DNA from: Leptospira_B sp964571605
GTDB lineage: Bacteria; Spirochaetota; Leptospiria; Leptospirales; Leptospiraceae
Assembly (NCBI GenBank): GCA_964571605.1
Contig: CAZNCS010000185.1
Coordinates: 1-8,357 of the forward strand
Direction of reading: 5' to 3'
Length of the DNA stretch: 8,357 nt
How positions within the stretch are numbered: the first letter of the stretch is position 1; each line of letters starts with the position of its first letter. A program made the position numbers and the translations under genes. A model generated the notes under the pieces. That model made no database searches. It was not told where the DNA came from and was given only the letters and a program-made list of their open reading frames with translations. This document shows, in pieces, positions 6,022 to 8,357 of this stretch.

Positions 6022-7136
6022 AAAGGAAGCCGGGAGTTCTCTTTTTTTAATTTGGAATACAGGAAACGTTCGGTTTGAAATTCCAATCTTGCAATTCGTA
6101 TAAGTTCCGAAAGTAAATCTCCATACGTACCTAAATTTTTGGAAAAACAAATCGGATAGGTACTATAGTAAGGAGATAATCCGGGTGTCAGATTCCATTC
6201 TAAAAAATGAGGCTCCCCTTTTGTATCTCCTTTCCAATCCAGTCGGGCCGCACCCGATATCCCAACCGATCTGCAAAGTTCGAGGGAATATTTTTGGATT
6301 AAATCGGAGCGTCTCTCTTCCAAATCAAAATGTACGGTTTCCGGCATCGAGGCTTTTGTTTTTGTAATTTCCCCGTAAACGGTTTCTTCCGAATGTTCGA
6401 GTCCGATTCTTGCGACAGAACTTATTTTATATCCGCTCTTAGGCGACCCAATCACCGCGACAGTCCATTCCTCTCCCGGAAGATAGGTTTCCCAAATCCA
6501 AGAAGAATGCTCATTCACTTTGCTAGATAGAAATTGTAGAAGGGAAGACTGATCTGAAAGTAAATTCTCTTCTCCGACTCCTAAACTGGAACCTTCGAAT
6601 CTAGGTTTGCAAAAGACTTGGAATTCTGATTCCGAAGGCAAACGTTCCCCCAGAAACAATCCGGTTGTCTGAGAAAGATTGGATTCTGTTTCTGAATTTC
6701 CGTTTTTTGTAGGCACTACGACAGAATCCACCTCCCAAATTCCCCAGCTAGCGGTAGGAACTCCTAAGGATTGGGCCAAAAGTTTGGAGTTATGTTTGTC
6801 CAGGCTCAAATTTTGCGCATAGGCATCAGATCCTGTATGAGGAAATCCGAAATATTCTGCAATCGCAGGTAATAATGCTTCACGGTTTCGAGAAAGAAAC
6901 CCTTCTACCAAATGGAATAGAACGGGGCGCTCATTGAATGGATATTCCGAATATTCAGAAAGTTTTTGGAGTAATATCGACGGAGATTCCACAATCTCCA
7001 CCCTCTCCCCTAAACCTTCCAGAGCGGATTGAATTTTGAGCACGGATTCTAAGTCTTCCCATTCTTGGATGTATTTTTGTTCCAGGTCGGAATTTGGAAT
7101 ATCCGCAATAATCAAAACGCTTGGAAAAGAATGCAT
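6018..7136 (-). CDS. D-alanine-D-alanine-ligase-like ATP-grasp ligase
   Basis: ATP-grasp enzymes of this type activate a carboxylate as an acyl phosphate and join it to an amine. The 372-residue product has GFPHTGSDAYAQNLSLDK (97-114), FCKPRFEGSSLGV (175-187, ATP-binding Lys and Gly-rich loop), WETYLPGEEWTVAVIG (215-230), ARLDW (297-301) and FLEWNLTPGL (311-320). Asp300, Glu313 and Asn315 are the expected Mg ligands. The N-terminal region (NSDLEQKYIQEWEDLE) lacks the GGxSxE-type block of true Ddl enzymes, and about 30 polar residues are inserted near 138-170. The substrate may therefore not be D-Ala, and I give no ddl symbol. The start is the ATG at 7136, 1 base after the kamA stop, with GGGAGA (7151-7146) 9 bases upstream inside the end of kamA. 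A longer open frame upstream overlaps kamA and is rejected. It overlaps the diiron gene by 4 bases. Sure of the superfamily, unsure of the substrate. Confidence 0.85.
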   Translation of the reverse strand: MHSFPSVLIIADIPNSDLEQKYIQEWEDLESVLKIQSALEGLGERVEIVESPSILLQKLSEYSEYPFNERPVLFHLVEGFLSRNREALLPAIAEYFGFPHTGSDAYAQNLSLDKHNSKLLAQSLGVPTASWGIWEVDSVVVPTKNGNSETESNLSQTTGLFLGERLPSESEFQVFCKPRFEGSSLGVGEENLLSDQSSLLQFLSSKVNEHSSWIWETYLPGEEWTVAVIGSPKSGYKISSVARIGLEHSEETVYGEITKTKASMPETVHFDLEERRSDLIQKYSLELCRSVGISGAARLDWKGDTKGEPHFLEWNLTPGLSPYYSTYPICFSKNLGTYGDLLSELIRIARLEFQTERFLYSKLKKENSRLPL

Positions 7137-7137
7137 A

Positions 7138-8357
7138 TTATTCTTTCTCCCAAGATTGAAGTGGAAGTCCTCTAGTTGCAGAATAAACATTCTGCCGGAT
7201 CTTCTCCCAAACTTCCGATTCCAAAATAGGATATACATCCTCATATGTACTTTCGATCGGTTCTTGGCTAATATGATAGGTTCCACGAACCGCGGAACGA
7301 AATACATGATTGCGGGATTCTTTATGATACCCTAAATACCAATTCGGGCCTAGAGTGATTTTTCCTCCGCCCCCCGGAAGATCGTTCACAAATTGCGGAA
7401 TACCCATGCCTGCAATTTTTCCACGCATATATTCAATAATTTGCAAACCTTTTGCCAAGGGAGTACGAAATCCACGAGAACCAGGAATGAGTTCCGGATC
7501 ATACATATAATAAGCGCGAATCCTCATTTCCAAAAGTTTGCGATGCAATCGTAACATGGATTCTCCGTCGTCGTTGATTCCCTGGAGAACAACGGATTGG
7601 TTCCCCACGCTCACTCCTGCCTTCAGAAGTTTTAGAATCGATTCTTTGGCTTCCAGCGTGCATTCTTTTTCATGATTGAATTGTGTATTACAAAAAATAG
7701 ATAAACGATCCGTATTATGAGATTCTATCATCTTACAAAGATCTGCAGTAATTCTCATAGGCAAAGTGACCGGATTTCGAGTGCCTAATCTGCATATTTT
7801 CACATGCGGAATTTTTTCCAGATTCTCCAAAATCCAATCCAGTTTGGAATCGCTCAGATTCAAAGGATCTCCCCCCGAAATCACCACATCTGAAATTTCC
7901 GGATGAGCTTGTATGTACTCGAAACAAATTTCCAAATCGGAAATTTCCATTCTTTCGGAACTGTCCGAAACTTTCCTACCTCTCATACAATGTCTGCAAT
8001 AGACGGAACATTCATGGTTGGAGAATAAAAGCACCCTGTCCGGATACATATGAGTCAGTCCTTTAACGGGAGACAATGACTCTTCGTGTAAAGGATCCGA
8101 GGCTTCTTCGGGAGAAAAAAAAGCTTCTTCCCGCCTGGGCACGATCATTTTTCGAATCGGGCAATCAGGATCATTTGGATCGGACAAAGAAAGATAATAA
8201 GGAGTGGCGCCCACATTCAAACGAATGGTTTCTTTGATTCCTTCTTTTTCGGAATCCGTAAGGCGAAAATATTTGGGAAGGTCCTCGGAACGTACCCTAT
8301 ATTTCAACTGACTTTTGTAATCTTCCCATGGGAAAGAAGATACTAGTTCCCGTCTGG
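7138..8357 (-). CDS. kamA: KamA-family lysine 2,3-aminomutase (radical SAM, PLP), 5' end outside window
   Basis: This enzyme moves the alpha-amino group of L-lysine to the beta carbon, giving beta-lysine, using a [4Fe-4S] cluster, SAM and PLP. Visible landmarks are LNVGATPYYLSL, a DPxDPxxPIRK block, GLTHMYPDRVLLF, the radical-SAM motif CSVYCRHC (CxxxCxxC), SGGDPLNLSD, RLGTRNPVTLP, QSVVLQGIND, YDPELIPGSRGFRTPLAKG and NDLPGGGGKITLGP. The Lys of PGGGGK is the PLP lysine. The Asp two residues before that Pro, and probably the Asp of YDPE, match the two substrate-binding Asp residues of clostridial lysine aminomutase. The frame continues past a TTG at 8307 to the window edge, reading WEDYKSQLKYRV, which fits the family's N-terminal W.DWKWQL.NR block, so the gene is truncated by the window. 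The C-terminal part has no Cys, unlike the zinc-binding CxCxxC end of the clostridial enzyme. Family secure; lysine as substrate likely but not proved. Confidence 0.9.
   Translation of the reverse strand, partial: RRELVSSFPWEDYKSQLKYRVRSEDLPKYFRLTDSEKEGIKETIRLNVGATPYYLSLSDPNDPDCPIRKMIVPRREEAFFSPEEASDPLHEESLSPVKGLTHMYPDRVLLFSNHECSVYCRHCMRGRKVSDSSERMEISDLEICFEYIQAHPEISDVVISGGDPLNLSDSKLDWILENLEKIPHVKICRLGTRNPVTLPMRITADLCKMIESHNTDRLSIFCNTQFNHEKECTLEAKESILKLLKAGVSVGNQSVVLQGINDDGESMLRLHRKLLEMRIRAYYMYDPELIPGSRGFRTPLAKGLQIIEYMRGKIAGMGIPQFVNDLPGGGGKITLGPNWYLGYHKESRNHVFRSAVRGTYHISQEPIESTYEDVYPILESEVWEKIRQNVYSATRGLPLQSWEKE
7146..7151 (-). promoter_or_regulatory. Ribosome binding site for the ATP-grasp gene
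   Basis: GGGAGA on the minus strand lies 9 bases before the ATG at 7136 and inside the final codons of kamA. It supports the 7136 start over the longer upstream reading frame. Confidence 0.65.

Noticed and set aside
6022..6150. 43-residue N-terminal extension of the diiron protein
   Set aside because: It overlaps the conserved end of the ATP-grasp gene, and the ATGA overlap at 6018-6021 gives a natural start followed by the family-like HPVL region.
7137..7307. 57-residue N-terminal extension of the ATP-grasp protein
   Set aside because: It runs over the end of kamA in another frame, and the ATG at 7136 has a good ribosome site and fits the family length.
8305..8307. TTG at 8307 as the kamA start
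   Set aside because: The frame stays open to the window edge and the upstream residues (WEDYKSQL) match the conserved KamA N-terminus, so the true start is outside.

Overview
This is an ordinary-looking chromosomal (contig) window of moderate GC content, with tightly packed and often overlapping genes. Codon style and gene content suggest a spirochaete of the genus Leptospira. That is recognition by impression, with no 16S or other marker gene present, so it is a moderate-confidence guess. No rRNA, tRNA, CRISPR array, insertion sequence or integrase was found. A run of exactly 100 N (1270-1369) is an assembly gap.

Left block, plus strand (1-4331): four genes in a probable operon. They are the 3' part of a bacterioferritin gene; a THUMP/UPF0020-type rRNA methyltransferase with a very long, disordered RGERKPYSSGSD-repeat N-terminal tail; an N-acetylglutamate synthase of the fused kinase-like plus GNAT type with an apparently dead kinase half; and a small DCC-family (DUF393) thiol-redox protein. 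Gaps are 3 and 18 bases, and the last two genes overlap by 4. The N gap lies inside the tandem repeat. Both sides are the same 36-base repeat, and removing the Ns, or replacing them with a multiple of 36 bases, gives one continuous reading frame. The apparent frameshift is therefore an artefact.

Middle (4332-5313): a 280-base intergenic stretch with weak promoter candidates, then a lone plus-strand gene for an exported protein. It has two nearly identical 47-residue Tudor/Agenet-like modules, a Gly/Ser linker and six 11-residue KVQxVTxFPD repeats. A strong hairpin separates it from the convergent genes on its right.

Right block, minus strand (8357 down to 5314): a three-gene operon read right to left. 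It encodes a KamA-family lysine 2,3-aminomutase (5' end outside the window), a D-Ala-D-Ala-ligase-like ATP-grasp enzyme starting 1 base after the kamA stop, and a haem-oxygenase-like diiron protein overlapping the ATP-grasp gene by 4 bases (ATGA). An amino-acid mutase, an amide-bond-forming ligase and a possible diiron oxygenase so tightly coupled could be a small uncharacterised pathway acting on lysine or beta-lysine. This is the most interesting system in the window, but its product is inference only.
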